NCBI RefSeq assembly: GCF_000219915.2
Contig: NC_017964.1
Location: forward strand, 2,852,001-2,916,000
Source: Advenella kashmirensis WT001
GTDB taxonomy: Bacteria > Pseudomonadota > Gammaproteobacteria > Burkholderiales > Burkholderiaceae_B
Direction: 5' to 3'
DNA length: 64,000 nucleotides
Below are positions 50,764-59,245 of the stretch, one piece after another. The position numbers and the translations under genes are program-made. Below the pieces are notes generated by a model. That model was not told the DNA's origin and made no database searches. It saw nothing but the letters and a program-made list of their open reading frames with translations. Each line of letters opens with the position of its first letter. Position 1 is the first letter of the stretch.

Positions 50764-50994
50764 GAACGCAAGGTTACCTCATGCCGGATCATTCGACAAC
50801 AAGTGACTATTTCGTATTTTAGACACTATTCATAACGAAATCCTCTTATTCACTCAATACGAAAGACCTGGTAGGTGCAGGTTGAGACCACGGCATCCCC
50901 CGGATCATCGGGCATGAGCATGAGTCATTGGCAATAGTGAACAATAGTTGCGGGCCAACTTGATACTCATCAAATATCAAATAATCTATTTTTA

Positions 50995-51009
50995 ATATTG
51001 GACCAATAT
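50995..51009. promoter_or_regulatory. 15-bp palindrome upstream of the CoA-transferase operon
   Basis: ATATTGGACCAATAT has 7-bp perfect arms around one base and ends 41 bases before the ATG of the CaiB-like gene. A second inverted repeat, TTGATA (50960-50965) / TATCAA (50975-50980), lies just upstream. Together they are likely operator and promoter elements of the 51-57 kb operon. The rest of 50764-51050 shows no gene. Confidence 0.5.
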
Positions 51010-51050
51010 CGTATTTGTGATTATGCTTTTCCTATTCGGAAAATCATAAT

Positions 51051-52274
51051 ATGAACGACACCACTTCTTCCCCCAGTGCATTGGCCGGCATTACCATAGT
51101 TGACCTGACCTCCGTGGTCTTTGGCCCGTACGCCTCTCTGATCCTGGCCGACTACGGCGCGACAGTCATCAAAGTTGAACCACTACAGGGCGACTCCACA
51201 CGCTATACGGGCCCAGCCTACCAGGAAGGCTTATCTGCCGTATTTCTGGGTTCCAACAGAAACAAAAAAAGTATTGCAATCGATATAAAAACTCCGGAAG
51301 GCCTTGAAGTGCTCAAGCGCTTGCTACAAGAAGCTGATGTCTTCATGCACAGTATCCGTCCGCAGAAACTGACCAAACTGGGACTGGACCCGGCCACGCT
51401 TACCCGACACAATCCGAAATTGATCTACGCGGCGCTGCTGGGTTACGGATCGAATGGCGCCTATAGCGGCATGCCCGCATATGACGATATTATTCAGGGC
51501 CTGTCCGGCATACCGGATCTGATCAGGCAACAGACCGGCGCCGTCCGTTATATGCCGATCATTGCCGCCGATAAAACCTGCGGCCTGATGGCTGCGCACG
51601 CGATTCTGGCCGCCCTCTTTCAGCGCGAGCGTGATGGTCGCGGACAACTGATCGAAATCCCGATGTTCGAGTCCATGGTCTCGTATGTGCTGGTTGAACA
51701 TTTTTACGGACGTCATCTGGCCGACAAGGATCTGGACGCCGGCTATGTCCGGGTACTGTCCGAGTGGCGCCGACCTTACCAGACAACCGACGGCCATATT
51801 TGCATGATGCCCTATACCGATGAGCACTGGAAGCGGTTCTTTACTGAATCGGGGCATGACAAACTGGCGCAGGACGGCCGCTTTCATAGTATCAGCGCGC
51901 GCACGCAAAATATCAATCAGCTGTACGAGCTGACCGGCAGCATCGTTAAACGTCATTCCACCGCCCATTGGTTACAGTTTTGCCATGAGCAGGAAATTCC
52001 TGCGGCACGTGTCAATACGCTCAATGAGCTGGAACAGGATCCGCATTTGCAGTCTGCCGGTTTTTTCTCAGAGCTGACCGACCAGGGTCACCGTTACCGC
52101 TACACCAACAATCCGATCCACCTGTCCAATTCACAGGTGCCATTAAAAATGCCGCCACGGCTTGGCGAACACACTCGGGAAATTCTGGACCGGCTGGGCT
52201 ATGGCCCGGAACAAATCGACCATTTATGCGAGCAGCATATTGTAGGCAGTGATCGGCCGGACCAAACCACTTAA
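51051..52274 (+). CDS. CaiB/BaiF family (class III) CoA transferase
   Basis: Transfers CoA between carboxylic acids by a mixed-anhydride mechanism. 407 aa, intact. LAGITIVDLTSVVFGPYASL, ILADYGATVIKVEPLQGDST, GSNRNKKSIAIDIKTPEGLE and AAHAILAALFQRERDGRGQL are typical, and the catalytic Asp is the one in IIAADKTCG near residue 175. It opens a cluster with a MaoC hydratase, two acyl-CoA dehydrogenases and Bug receptors, so it probably activates the acid taken up. The actual substrate is unknown. A clear ribosome binding site is lacking. Confidence 0.92.
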   Translation: MNDTTSSPSALAGITIVDLTSVVFGPYASLILADYGATVIKVEPLQGDSTRYTGPAYQEGLSAVFLGSNRNKKSIAIDIKTPEGLEVLKRLLQEADVFMHSIRPQKLTKLGLDPATLTRHNPKLIYAALLGYGSNGAYSGMPAYDDIIQGLSGIPDLIRQQTGAVRYMPIIAADKTCGLMAAHAILAALFQRERDGRGQLIEIPMFESMVSYVLVEHFYGRHLADKDLDAGYVRVLSEWRRPYQTTDGHICMMPYTDEHWKRFFTESGHDKLAQDGRFHSISARTQNINQLYELTGSIVKRHSTAHWLQFCHEQEIPAARVNTLNELEQDPHLQSAGFFSELTDQGHRYRYTNNPIHLSNSQVPLKMPPRLGEHTREILDRLGYGPEQIDHLCEQHIVGSDRPDQTT

Positions 52275-52288
52275 CAGGAGTATAAAAA

Positions 52289-52753
52289 ATGCAAAACGAC
52301 CCGAAAGTACTGGGCATGGGGTTTTACTGGCAGGATCTGCAAGTGGGCCAGAAGTTTGTTACCTTCAAGCGAACCATTACTGAAACCGATATCATCAATT
52401 TCATCAGTTGCACCGGCATGCTCGAAACCATATTCATTGACAAGACGTTCGATGCCGGTGCCATATCGGGCAGGCCTGTACCCGGTGCGCTCACCTACGG
52501 CATTATCGAAGGCATTCTCATGCAATCGATGGTTCAGGGCACCGGCCTTGCCCTGCTCGAGGTGCATAAAAAGATGCTGGCGCCGGTTATCGCGGGCGAC
52601 ACCGTGCATGCCGATGTCCTGGTCACGGGCATCAAACCGACCAGCAAGCAAAATCGCGCCGTCGTCGATACCCATATAGACATCAAAAATCAAAATGATG
52701 TGGTTGTGATCAGTTATGACGTCAAACGCATGCTGGCTGGCCGCCCGCAATAA
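52289..52753 (+). CDS. MaoC-like hotdog dehydratase/hydratase
   Basis: A 154-aa single-hotdog protein. GFYWQDLQVGQKFVTFKRTI, TETDIINFISCTGMLETIFI, GRPVPGALTYGIIEGILMQS and APVIAGDTVHADVLVTGIKP match MaoC (R-specific enoyl-CoA hydratase or mesaconyl-CoA hydratase-like). The Asp/His catalytic pair of the R-hydratase type is not obvious: TDIINFISCTG has no His. It starts 15 bases after the CoA transferase with AGGAG, so it is in the same operon. Confidence 0.85.
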   Translation: MQNDPKVLGMGFYWQDLQVGQKFVTFKRTITETDIINFISCTGMLETIFIDKTFDAGAISGRPVPGALTYGIIEGILMQSMVQGTGLALLEVHKKMLAPVIAGDTVHADVLVTGIKPTSKQNRAVVDTHIDIKNQNDVVVISYDVKRMLAGRPQ

Positions 52754-52789
52754 TTCAGACGTGATTTCTGCACAACAAAGCGAGCAACC

Positions 52790-53941
52790 ATGCTGACCAA
52801 TCTTGAACTTGCCCGGCTGCCCGACCAGGACGAAAACCTGCGACAACCGATACGCGCCTTCATCCAGGAAAATACGCAGCATATGACTGCGTTTGAACGC
52901 GCCCGATCCTGGATGGGGTTCGATGCGGATTTCAGCAAAAAACTTGCGCAGCGAGGCTGGCTGGGCCTTACCCTGCCGCAGCAATATGGCGGCGCCGACA
53001 AGGGCTATTTCACCCGTTTCGTGGTATCAGAAGAGTTGCTCGGCGCCGGTGCGCCCGTATCGGCACACTGGATTGCCGACAGGCAGAGCGGCCCGCTGAT
53101 TCTGCGTTATGGCAGCCAGACACAACGCGACTTCTATCTGCCCAAAATCTGCCAGGCCGAAGCCTTCTTTTGTATTGGCATGAGCGAACCCGACTCGGGA
53201 TCCGATCTGGCCAGCATCCGCACCCGGGCAATAAAAAATGATGATGGCTGGATGCTCAATGGCAGCAAAATCTGGACCACCAATGCGCAACGCTCGCACT
53301 ACATGATCGCATTGGTGCGCAGCAGCGGTACCGCCCAGGACAAGCACAAAGGCCTATCGCAATTTATTATCGACCTGAGCTTGCCTGGCATCACCATCCG
53401 GCCCATTCATGATCTGGCCGGTGATGCGCATTTTTCGGAAGTGTTTTTTACAGACGTCCAACTGGCGCCAGATGCCCTGATCGGCCAGGAAGGCGCGGGC
53501 TGGGAGCAGGTCAACGCAGAGCTGGCTTTCGAGCGCAGCGGCCCGGAACGCCTGTACTCCAGCATGGCGTTGGTCGAATGCTTTATCCGCGAATGTCGAC
53601 AACAGGGTTGGGACAGTCCGGTTATTCAAAGCACGGTGGGTGAAATCACAGCGCGACTGGCGGTGTTGCGCGCCATGTCGCTTGCTGTAACGGCAAAACT
53701 GGCCAAGGGACAAAACCCGGCACTTGAAGCCACACTCGTCAAGGACTACGGCACGTCGCTGGAACAGGATATTCCCAAACTGATTGACCGGTGCCTTGGC
53801 CTGTATCCCGCTCACATGCCGTCTACAGAGCTGATCAACACACTGTCATTCGTCAGCCAGATTTGCCCCAGCTACTCGCTGCGCGGCGGTACGCGCGAAA
53901 TACTGCGCGGCATTATTGCACGCGGCCTGGGCTTGCGCTAA
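52790..53941 (+). CDS. Acyl-CoA dehydrogenase (large-type partner)
   Basis: A 383-aa flavoprotein. FDADFSKKLAQRGWLGLTLP, YGGADKGYFTRFVVSEELLG, FCIGMSEPDSGSDLASIRTR and LNGSKIWTTNAQRSHYMIAL are family landmarks. The end reads SYSLRGGTREILRGIIARGL, with Gly rather than Glu at the usual catalytic position (YEGTSE), as in the FadE/steroid-type dehydrogenases. The second dehydrogenase starts nine bases downstream, and the pair probably forms a heteromeric enzyme. Length and frame normal. Confidence 0.9.
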   Translation: MLTNLELARLPDQDENLRQPIRAFIQENTQHMTAFERARSWMGFDADFSKKLAQRGWLGLTLPQQYGGADKGYFTRFVVSEELLGAGAPVSAHWIADRQSGPLILRYGSQTQRDFYLPKICQAEAFFCIGMSEPDSGSDLASIRTRAIKNDDGWMLNGSKIWTTNAQRSHYMIALVRSSGTAQDKHKGLSQFIIDLSLPGITIRPIHDLAGDAHFSEVFFTDVQLAPDALIGQEGAGWEQVNAELAFERSGPERLYSSMALVECFIRECRQQGWDSPVIQSTVGEITARLAVLRAMSLAVTAKLAKGQNPALEATLVKDYGTSLEQDIPKLIDRCLGLYPAHMPSTELINTLSFVSQICPSYSLRGGTREILRGIIARGLGLR

Positions 53942-53950
53942 GGAAACAAC

Positions 53951-54973
53951 ATGGACACATTACTCGAAGATGCCCTTGGCGAACTGTTCGGTCACCTCAC
54001 ATCAGGCGCATCGCCTGGCCGGCAAATCACGGCCGAACAGCGCAGAGAAATATCAAATGAAATTGACGCCAGTGGCTTTGCCGACCTGCTGCTGCCGCAA
54101 GCGGCCGGCGGTAGCGGCATCAGCCTGTATGAAGCGGTTGCATTACTGAAGATGGAAGGCTACCACAATGTGCCCATACCGTTTGCCCAGACCGTGGTCA
54201 TACGTGCCTGGGCACATGCGCACAGTGTGGACCTGCCCGACGGCATGTTCAGCTATGCCAGTGCGGCGCTACAAGTTGATGCGCAGGCCCGTTCGGCCAC
54301 ACTGCACAAAGCCTGGCATGGCCATTCGGTTGACCATATGTTGATCGCCACTGATCAGCAATGCTTCCTGGCGCACAGTCAAGATCGCCGGATTTTGCAG
54401 GCCTATCATGGCGGTCTGTTTGCAGCCGTGGCCTGGCCGGCGCAGAGCCTGACCAGGCTTGATCTGCACGAGCAAGCAGCACAAGATCTATTTAATTTGA
54501 GTGTATTTGCCATGCTGGCAGTAACGGTGGGCGCCATGGAAAAAGCCTTCGAACTCACGCTGGACTATGCTGCTCAACGCCAGCAATTTGGCCGGCCGGT
54601 AAGCAAATTTCAGGCCGTGCAGCATCAGATCAGCGAAGTGGCCGAACACGTGTGCGCTGCCGATATGGCATTGCAGATGGCCGCCACCAACAACGACAAT
54701 GCTGTGACGGCACCGAATTCCCAACAACTTGCCATTGCGCAATTTCAAATCGCACATATTGCAGACAGAATTGCCGATATCGCACATGCCATACACGGAG
54801 CGATTGGCATCAGCCAGGAATACCCCTTGCATCAGTACACCCGCAGAATCCGGGAGTGCAAGTCCTGCTTCGGCTCCGCCCAGTACTGGGCGGCTGAAAT
54901 CGGACAGCACATCCTGAACAAAAACAATGACACGCTTTTTGCAGTCCTGACTTCAGCCCTGGATGAACAATAA
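53951..54973 (+). CDS. Acyl-CoA dehydrogenase (small-type partner)
   Basis: A 340-aa protein, shorter and more divergent than the preceding dehydrogenase. DASGFADLLLPQAAGGSGIS and SLYEAVALLKMEGYHNVPIP correspond to the N-terminal fold, and VTVGAMEKAFELTLDYAAQR plus QFGRPVSKFQAVQHQISEVA to the C-terminal bundle. IHGAIGISQEYPLHQYTRRI lacks the usual substrate-loop and FAD-site motifs. AAGGA lies upstream of ATG 53951, and nine bases separate it from the first dehydrogenase. This arrangement of full and degenerate dehydrogenase halves is seen in alpha2beta2 acyl-CoA dehydrogenases of steroid-type pathways. Confidence 0.85.
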   Translation: MDTLLEDALGELFGHLTSGASPGRQITAEQRREISNEIDASGFADLLLPQAAGGSGISLYEAVALLKMEGYHNVPIPFAQTVVIRAWAHAHSVDLPDGMFSYASAALQVDAQARSATLHKAWHGHSVDHMLIATDQQCFLAHSQDRRILQAYHGGLFAAVAWPAQSLTRLDLHEQAAQDLFNLSVFAMLAVTVGAMEKAFELTLDYAAQRQQFGRPVSKFQAVQHQISEVAEHVCAADMALQMAATNNDNAVTAPNSQQLAIAQFQIAHIADRIADIAHAIHGAIGISQEYPLHQYTRRIRECKSCFGSAQYWAAEIGQHILNKNNDTLFAVLTSALDEQ

Positions 54974-55073
54974 ACAGGCTAGATGCCGGTTCCAGCGAGC
55001 CGGCCCGTTAAATACAGTCTGGCCATAAGCACGCTCACGCAGGTGCAGTCCACAATCACATGAGGAGACGATC

Positions 55074-56060
55074 ATGTATTTCTGCAACACCCGCAAATCT
55101 GCCGCAGCAGCACTTCTTGGCTGTGCTCTGACCAGCTTTTGCAGCGCAGCCGCTGCCGTCAATATCACATGGCCACAACAGCCGGTAACCATGGTGGTGC
55201 CGTTTCCACCAGGTGGTCCGACCGACATCGTTGCAAGACAACTGGCGAAACAATTGGCGCAACGTCTTGGGCAACCGTTCGTAGTGGAAAACCGCGGTGG
55301 CGCCAATGCGACCATCGGCATGCAACATGTGGCCACCGCCAAGCCCGATGGCTACACCATCCTGTACAACACATCATCCATTGCATTGAGCCTGGCCCTG
55401 TACCCGGACTTGTCCTATGACCCCACGACAGCGTTCGATGCCGTATCGACAACGGCCAACGTGCCGCTGGTCGTACTGGTCAATCCAAAGATACCGGTAG
55501 ACAATCTGCAGCAGCTCAAGGTACATGTCGCTGCACACAAGACGAGCTATGCCTCCAGCGGAATGGGCAACATCACCCATCTGGGTGGGTTTTTGCTCAA
55601 CAAAGGACTGGATATTAAGGCATTGCATGTGCCATACAAGGGCAGCGCCCCCGCGATGGTCGATTTGATGGGCGGTCAGGTTGATTACATGGTCAACACA
55701 CTAAATGATTCCCTGTCGGCCATTCGCGGAAAAAAAGTGAAGATCCTGGCGCTGGCAAGCTTGCAGCGTAACGAGCAAGTGTTGCCCGGCGTGCCGACTG
55801 TCGACGAAGCCGGCGTGAAAGGCTTTGAGATCGGCGCCTGGCAAGGCGTCGTGGTGCCACGCGGCACGCCACAGCCGATTATCGACAAACTGAACAAAAC
55901 CATCCGGGATACGCTGGATTCTCCCGACTTCAGGGCAAACCTGCAAAAACAGGGAACAGAGACGCTTGGTTCAACACCTGAGGCTTACCGCCAATTTATC
56001 CTGCAGGAAACCAAACGCTGGAAACAGGTGGTGCAGGAAGCCGGCGTCAAATCCAATTGA
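55074..56060 (+). CDS. Bug family periplasmic solute-binding protein (tripartite tricarboxylate type)
   Basis: A 328-aa periplasmic receptor with signal peptide (cleavage near residue 30, after SFCSAAAAV). ITWPQQPVTMVVPFPPGGPT, DIVARQLAKQLAQRLGQPFV, VENRGGANATIGMQHVATAK and DGYTILYNTSSIALSLALYP are classic Bug segments, followed by HVPYKGSAPAMVDLMGGQVD. No TctA/TctB membrane genes are adjacent, as is common for orphan Bug genes in Alcaligenaceae. Carboxylate ligand unknown. GAGG ribosome binding site upstream. Confidence 0.93.
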   Translation: MYFCNTRKSAAAALLGCALTSFCSAAAAVNITWPQQPVTMVVPFPPGGPTDIVARQLAKQLAQRLGQPFVVENRGGANATIGMQHVATAKPDGYTILYNTSSIALSLALYPDLSYDPTTAFDAVSTTANVPLVVLVNPKIPVDNLQQLKVHVAAHKTSYASSGMGNITHLGGFLLNKGLDIKALHVPYKGSAPAMVDLMGGQVDYMVNTLNDSLSAIRGKKVKILALASLQRNEQVLPGVPTVDEAGVKGFEIGAWQGVVVPRGTPQPIIDKLNKTIRDTLDSPDFRANLQKQGTETLGSTPEAYRQFILQETKRWKQVVQEAGVKSN

Positions 56061-56135
56061 AGCGAATGCATGTTGCAGCAGGCTCGCCAGCCAGCATACG
56101 CGTCATGACATTCAACATAGAACGATGGAGACAAC

Positions 56136-57107
56136 ATGAAAACATTCCCCTTAGCAGCGCTTTGGGTCACAGCCGTACTTGGCGCGTCGATTGTCCCGGC
56201 GGCCGGATGGGCTGCGTATCCGGAAAAACCCATCAAAATGATCGTCTCGTTTCCGCCCGGCAGCGGGACCGATACCAATGCCCGTTATGCGGCCAAAAAC
56301 ATGTCCGACAAACTCGGGGTTCCTGTCCTGGTGGAAAACAAACCCGGCGGCAACAGTTTCATCGCCGCCGAAGCCGTAGCCAATGCCAAGCCTGATGGCT
56401 ACACCCTGTTGTTTGCCAGCAATTCGCCCGTCGCCACCAATGTAGCGATGTTCAAGTCCCTGCCCTACGACCCGGTCAAGGGTCTGACGCCACTGGCCAA
56501 ACTCAGCTTTGGCGCAATGGGCGTTGCCGTCAATGCATCTGCACCTTATTCGTCCATTCCCCAGTTGCTCGAGTATGCAAGAAAACATCCCGGGAAAATG
56601 AACTACGGTAGCGGAAGTGCTTCCTATCGGATTGCAACCGAATTATTTCTGTCCATGGCACAGATTAGCGCCAGACAAATTCCTTACAAGGGGGCAGCAC
56701 CAGCACTCACCGACCTGGCTTCAGGCCAGGTGGATTTTGTATTTGCCGACTATGGCGCCATACTGCCGCTGGCCAATGCAGGGAAAGTCAAAATCATTGC
56801 CGTCACCGGCACTGATAGACTGGCCAGCGCCCCGTCCATTCCCACTTTGAAGGAACTGGGCTATCCTGACTATTACATGGTCAACTGGACAGCAGCGTTC
56901 GGCCCTGCCGGTCTGCCCGATAACTTGCGCGATCTGCTAAGCAAAACCCTGGAGGACATTTATCAAACGGACGATGCCAAAGCCTTTCTGGCAAAAATCA
57001 ACTGGGAAGCATTCCCTGGCGACGCAGACGATTTGGCCCGCTTTCAACGGACCGAAATTGAACGCTGGTCGCAGGCGGCGGCGCGCGCAGGTATTGCCAA
57101 ACAGTAA
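56136..57107 (+). CDS. Bug family periplasmic solute-binding protein
   Basis: A 323-aa paralogue of the preceding gene with signal peptide (residues 1-26, ending PAAGWAA). YPEKPIKMIVSFPPGSGTDT, VLVENKPGGNSFIAAEAVAN, YTLLFASNSPVATNVAMFKS and IPYKGAAPALTDLASGQVDF are characteristic. GGAG lies upstream of ATG 56136, and 75 bases follow the first receptor. The two receptors may differ in ligand and both likely feed the upstream CoA-activation pathway. Confidence 0.92.
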   Translation: MKTFPLAALWVTAVLGASIVPAAGWAAYPEKPIKMIVSFPPGSGTDTNARYAAKNMSDKLGVPVLVENKPGGNSFIAAEAVANAKPDGYTLLFASNSPVATNVAMFKSLPYDPVKGLTPLAKLSFGAMGVAVNASAPYSSIPQLLEYARKHPGKMNYGSGSASYRIATELFLSMAQISARQIPYKGAAPALTDLASGQVDFVFADYGAILPLANAGKVKIIAVTGTDRLASAPSIPTLKELGYPDYYMVNWTAAFGPAGLPDNLRDLLSKTLEDIYQTDDAKAFLAKINWEAFPGDADDLARFQRTEIERWSQAAARAGIAKQ

Positions 57108-57220
57108 GCTTGCCGGCGCAACATCAGCCACAGTTCTGCCAGGCTTGATAAAATCGCTCATACTGTTGCCGTAATGCCTACCGGCAACGCCCCAGGTATG
57201 CGATTATCAGGATATTCAAA

Positions 57221-58114
57221 TTGGAACTGCGCCGTATCAGACATTTTGTCGTGCTCGCCGAAACGCTGAACTTTCACAAGGCAGCCGAAAAACTGCATAT
57301 TGCCCAGCCCCCGCTTTCGGTCTCGATCCAGAAACTCGAAGCCGAACTGGGGCTTGCGCTGTTTCTTCGCAATCCCAAAGGCGTGTCGCTCACAGAGGAA
57401 GGCGCGCATATTCTGCCACTCTCAATTCGCCTTTTGCAGGCTGCCGAGCAGGTGGAACAAACGGCGCTTGAAATCCGCGAAGGCACCAATGGCTCGTTGC
57501 GTATCGGCATTGTCGGCTCAACCACACAACAGCTGTTCCAGAAGCTGGTATCGGCATTTCGTACGTCATATCCAAAAATTTCGCTCTCGTTCAGTGAGGC
57601 CACCTCGACACAAATCGTGCAGGCAGTCAGTTCGGGTAAGCTCGATATCGGACTGATCAGAACGCCGATATTGGCCAGCGCCGATGTCAATATGCAAATT
57701 CTGGAGAACGATCATTTCATTCTGGCGCTGCCCGAGGGGCACCCGTTGGCCACCCAGACGGTACGCCTGAGCGATCTGGCCGACATCCCATTCATCGTCT
57801 ATTCGTCCGAGCATGCCCGCGGTCTGCACTACGCGATGATGGCTGCATGCCAGTCTGCCGGCTTCTCGCCAAAGGTATCCCAGGTGGCCGTGCAGGTGCA
57901 GACGGTACTATCACTGGTCGAAAGCAATTTTGGGCTGGCCCTGGTGCCGTCGGTGATGGAAAACATCAACCGCTATCGCATCATCTACAAACGGCTTGAA
58001 GACGAATCGACTATCAAGCGTATCGGCTATGGATTGGTATACAGGCAGGAAACCGAATCCATGGCTACCTCCAGATTTAGGGCGCTGGCTTCGGATATGT
58101 CGGTTCGCACATGA
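57221..58114 (+). CDS. LysR family regulator
   Basis: A 297-aa LysR regulator: N-terminal helix-turn-helix MELRRIRHFVVLAETLNFHK, AAEKLHIAQPPLSVSIQKLE, AELGLALFLRNPKGVSLTEE, then a two-lobe effector domain (LRIGIVGSTTQQLFQKLVSA). The start is TTG 57221 with CAGGA upstream. It is the last gene in the 51-58 kb block, convergent with the amidohydrolase 29 bases away, and is the natural candidate regulator of the block. Confidence 0.92.
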   Translation: MELRRIRHFVVLAETLNFHKAAEKLHIAQPPLSVSIQKLEAELGLALFLRNPKGVSLTEEGAHILPLSIRLLQAAEQVEQTALEIREGTNGSLRIGIVGSTTQQLFQKLVSAFRTSYPKISLSFSEATSTQIVQAVSSGKLDIGLIRTPILASADVNMQILENDHFILALPEGHPLATQTVRLSDLADIPFIVYSSEHARGLHYAMMAACQSAGFSPKVSQVAVQVQTVLSLVESNFGLALVPSVMENINRYRIIYKRLEDESTIKRIGYGLVYRQETESMATSRFRALASDMSVRT

Positions 58115-58143
58115 TAGCCGAATACTGAAGCTCATTAGAGCTA

Positions 58144-59175
58144 TCACGAACTGCGCTGCTGGAACTCCAGCTGCTTGCGTAACCGGCCGAACACTCGCAA
58201 GGCATTGCCGCCCATGATCAGTTCACGCTCATCAGGCGTAAGCCAATCAATGGCATCGATATATCGTTTCGTGTCATCATAATTAAAACCGGTTTGCGGA
58301 TCCAAGCCTTTGACTGCACCAATAATTTCCGAGGCGAACAAGACATTCTCGTGAGGTATGACGTTCAACAGCAACTCAATGCCAGGCTGATGGTAAACGC
58401 ATGTATCAAAGAACACGTTTTCAAGCAATGTACTCAATGGCGGCCGGCCCATGTTCTGGGCAAGACCGCGATAACGCCCCCAGTGATATGGCACGGCCCC
58501 ACCCCCATGCGGGATAATCAATTTGAGTGTAGGAAAATCGCGAAACAGATCTGATTGGACAAACTGCATGAAAGCAGTTGTATCTCCATTTAGATAATGT
58601 GCACCGGTGAAATGAAAATTGGGGTTGCATGAGCAACTGGTATGAATCATTCCGGGAACGTCCAGTTCAACCATTTTTTCAAAAAGCGGGTACCAATGAT
58701 GAGCGCTCAGAGGCGGATCTGTCCAATAACCATCAGTAGGATCTGGATTAATATTGCAGCCTACAAATCCAAGTTCCTGCACACACCGTACAAGTTCAGA
58801 TACGCAATTGGCAGTGCTTACGCCTGGTGATTGCGGCAGTTGACAAACACCGGCCAGCTTGGTCGGGAACAGGCATACTGCGCGATGAATCAAATCGTTG
58901 CAATGCCGTGTCCAAAGCTCACTAGTGCGTGTATCACCTATATGGTGGGCCATACCACCAGCACGAGGAGAAAATAAGGTCAGATCGACCCCACGTTCCT
59001 GTTGAATACGCAATTGGTTTGTCTCCAGGGATTCGCGAATCTGCTCATCGGTAATATGGCGCATTCGCTCACACTCGCCACCCGGATCTTCGGCCAGCAT
59101 GGCAATCTGGCGCTTTCTGAAATCTTCAAGCGCTTTGGGCGCCGTCGTATAGTGTCCGTGGCAATCAATAATCAT
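58144..59175 (-). CDS. Amidohydrolase family protein, 4-oxalomesaconate hydratase (LigJ/PmdE)-like
   Basis: A 343-aa metal-dependent amidohydrolase. MIIDCHGHYTTAPKAL at the start carries the HxH metal site (CHGHY); CNPNFHFTGAHYLNGDTTAF, LKLIIPHGGGAVPYHWGRYR and FFDTCVYHQPGIELLLNVIP are conserved, and NVLFASEIIGAVKGLDPQTG follows. The match in length and N-terminus to LigJ (hydration of 4-oxalomesaconate in protocatechuate 4,5-cleavage) is strong from recall, but no other genes of that pathway lie here, so the substrate may differ. ATG 59175 with AGGATGGGGA upstream is preferred. Sequence is visibly AT-richer than the neighbours. Confidence 0.8.
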   Translation of the reverse strand: MIIDCHGHYTTAPKALEDFRKRQIAMLAEDPGGECERMRHITDEQIRESLETNQLRIQQERGVDLTLFSPRAGGMAHHIGDTRTSELWTRHCNDLIHRAVCLFPTKLAGVCQLPQSPGVSTANCVSELVRCVQELGFVGCNINPDPTDGYWTDPPLSAHHWYPLFEKMVELDVPGMIHTSCSCNPNFHFTGAHYLNGDTTAFMQFVQSDLFRDFPTLKLIIPHGGGAVPYHWGRYRGLAQNMGRPPLSTLLENVFFDTCVYHQPGIELLLNVIPHENVLFASEIIGAVKGLDPQTGFNYDDTKRYIDAIDWLTPDERELIMGGNALRVFGRLRKQLEFQQRSS

Positions 59176-59245
59176 TCCCCATCCTATTAATTCATGCAAT
59201 GCCAGGCAAGTCTACTTGTTTACAGGCAGTTGATTGGATTCAGTA

